Assembly: GCF_042683665.1 (NCBI RefSeq)
Contig: NZ_JBHUOO010000023.1
Strand: one strand, 5' to 3'
Length of the DNA stretch: 64,000 nucleotides
Origin: Leeuwenhoekiella polynyae
GTDB lineage: Bacteria > Bacteroidota > Bacteroidia > Flavobacteriales > Flavobacteriaceae
Part shown: positions 63,031-64,000 of the stretch, piece after piece
How positions within the stretch are numbered: the first letter of the stretch is position 1
Layout: each line of letters begins with the position of its first letter
Notes under the pieces: model-generated
Told to the model about the DNA's origin: nothing
Seen by the model: the letters and a program-made list of their open reading frames with translations, nothing else
Databases searched by the model: none
Made by a program: the position numbers and the translations under genes

Positions 63031-63855
63031 ATGTCAGTAAGAAAATTAAAACCGATCACTCCAGGACAGCGATTTAGAGTAGTTAATGGGTTTGACGCCA
63101 TTACTACTGATAAGCCGGAAAAAAGCCTATTGGCTCCGATTAAAAAATCTGGAGGGAGAAACAGTCAAGGAAAAATGACCATGCGCTATAAAGGTGGTGG
63201 TCATAAAAAACGCTATCGCGTTATTGATTTTAAAAGAAATAAAGAAGGTGTTCCTGCTACTGTAGCGAGCATTGAGTATGATCCTAATCGTACTGCTTTT
63301 ATTGCGCTTTTGAATTATCAAGACGGAGAGAAGCGTTACATTATTGCGCCAAATGGTTTGCAGGTAGATCAGAATGTTGTTTCTGGATCTGGTTCGGCTC
63401 CTGAAATAGGGAACGCTATGCCTTTGTCTGATATCCCATTAGGTACTATTATTTCTTGTATAGAATTACGTCCGGGGCAAGGAGCTATTATGGCTCGTAG
63501 TGCTGGGGCGTTTGCGCAGTTAATGGCTCGTGACGGAAAATTTGCAACTGTTAAGTTGCCTTCTGGTGAAACAAGATTGATTCTTGCTAACTGCATGGCT
63601 ACTATAGGTGCAGTTTCTAACAGTGATCATCAGCTTATCGTTTCTGGTAAGGCTGGTAGAAAGCGTTGGTTAGGTAGGCGTCCACGTACAAGACCGGTTG
63701 TAATGAACCCTGTTGATCACCCAATGGGTGGTGGTGAAGGTCGTGCTTCTGGAGGTCACCCACGTTCTAGAAACGGTATACCTGCTAAAGGTTACAGAAC
63801 CCGTACTAAGACGAAAGCGAGTAATAAATATATTGTAGAACGTAGAAAGAAATAA
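63031..63855 (+). CDS. rplB: 50S ribosomal protein L2
   Basis: A 274-residue L2 with RGGRNSQGKMTMRYKGGGHK-like N-terminal basic region (GGRNSQGKMTMRYKGG), and the C-terminal NPVDHPMGGGEGRASGGHP, which holds the His close to the peptidyl-transferase centre. It is needed for subunit joining. Confidence 0.98.
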   Translation: MSVRKLKPITPGQRFRVVNGFDAITTDKPEKSLLAPIKKSGGRNSQGKMTMRYKGGGHKKRYRVIDFKRNKEGVPATVASIEYDPNRTAFIALLNYQDGEKRYIIAPNGLQVDQNVVSGSGSAPEIGNAMPLSDIPLGTIISCIELRPGQGAIMARSAGAFAQLMARDGKFATVKLPSGETRLILANCMATIGAVSNSDHQLIVSGKAGRKRWLGRRPRTRPVVMNPVDHPMGGGEGRASGGHPRSRNGIPAKGYRTRTKTKASNKYIVERRKK

Positions 63856-63861
63856 TAAGAT

Positions 63862-64000
63862 ATGGCACGTTCATTAAAAAAAGGACCTTACGTTCACTAT
63901 AAATTAGAGCAAAAAGTTGCTGCTAATGTAGAGGCTAATAAAAAGACAGTAATCAAGACTTGGTCAAGAGCTTCAATGATTACTCCAGATTTCGTTGGTC
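63862..64000 (+). CDS. rpsS: 30S ribosomal protein S19 (cut by window end)
   Basis: The frame opens at the ATG at 63862, 6 bp after rplB, and runs to the window end, giving 46 residues. MARSLKKGPYVHYKLEQKV and TWSRASMITPDFVG match S19, which comes after L2 in this operon. Confidence 0.95.
   Translation, partial: MARSLKKGPYVHYKLEQKVAANVEANKKTVIKTWSRASMITPDFVG

Overview
The window is chromosomal DNA from a marine-type Flavobacteriaceae bacterium (Bacteroidota). The evidence is the gliding/type IX secretion genes (gldJ, porU, porV), two tandem SusC/SusD pairs, Bacteroidota promoters (TTG, 19-bp spacer, TAnnTTTG), the lack of Shine-Dalgarno sites before genes, the fused hpt-adk gene, and a ribosomal str/S10 operon without tuf. 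I cannot name the genus with confidence. I found no rRNA, tRNA, CRISPR array, insertion sequence or phage gene.

Region 1 (1-9.5 kb): partial gldJ diverges from porU-porV-cdd, followed by pdhA-pdhC (pyruvate dehydrogenase E1 alpha and E2). Region 2 (9.5-20.8 kb) holds housekeeping and envelope genes: an M28 peptidase lipoprotein, an SDR, a SprT-like protein, mannose-1-phosphate guanylyltransferase, a DUF389 membrane protein, an MlaE/MlaF lipid transporter pair, a PafA-type phosphatase, a GT2/methyltransferase pair, an ECF sigma factor with a small zinc anti-sigma-like partner, and a UbiA-like protein. Region 3 (20.9-29.2 kb): gcvP, then an accessory-looking unit in which a GbsR/MarR-type regulator sits beside three small membrane proteins. 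The regulator promoter and the promoter-proximal end of the cassette carry nearly identical inverted repeats. A glycosyltransferase, a small CxxC membrane protein and an M3 peptidase follow.

Region 4 (29.4-44.6 kb): purE-purK, hpt-adk fusion, obgE, a DUF4136 lipoprotein, a TPR protein, mpl, PaiB-like and DUF1569 proteins, radC, a deacetylase-like protein, a YjjG-type HAD phosphatase, a secreted unknown, rarA, a rhomboid and rlmB. Region 5 (44.7-57.9 kb): two SusC/SusD uptake systems on the minus strand without any carbohydrate-active enzyme, a cysteine-rich lipoprotein, and an Omp85-family outer-membrane protein whose coding strand is conspicuously poor in G. Region 6 (58-64 kb): rpsL-rpsG-fusA-rpsJ-[structured gap]-rplC-rplD-rplW-rplB-rpsS (cut by the window end), driven by a textbook Bacteroidota promoter.

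The most interesting non-textbook signals are: (i) the regulator plus membrane cassette with duplicated operators at 23.8-25.6 kb; (ii) a terminator-like hairpin with a competing or pseudoknot pairing in the rpsJ-rplC gap; (iii) a promoter/terminator pair with no gene between them at 29.34-29.44 kb, a small RNA candidate; (iv) an 18-bp perfect palindrome at the gcvP promoter; (v) an identical 17-bp element just before both susC start codons. Functions are assigned from motifs read by eye; no database search was run.
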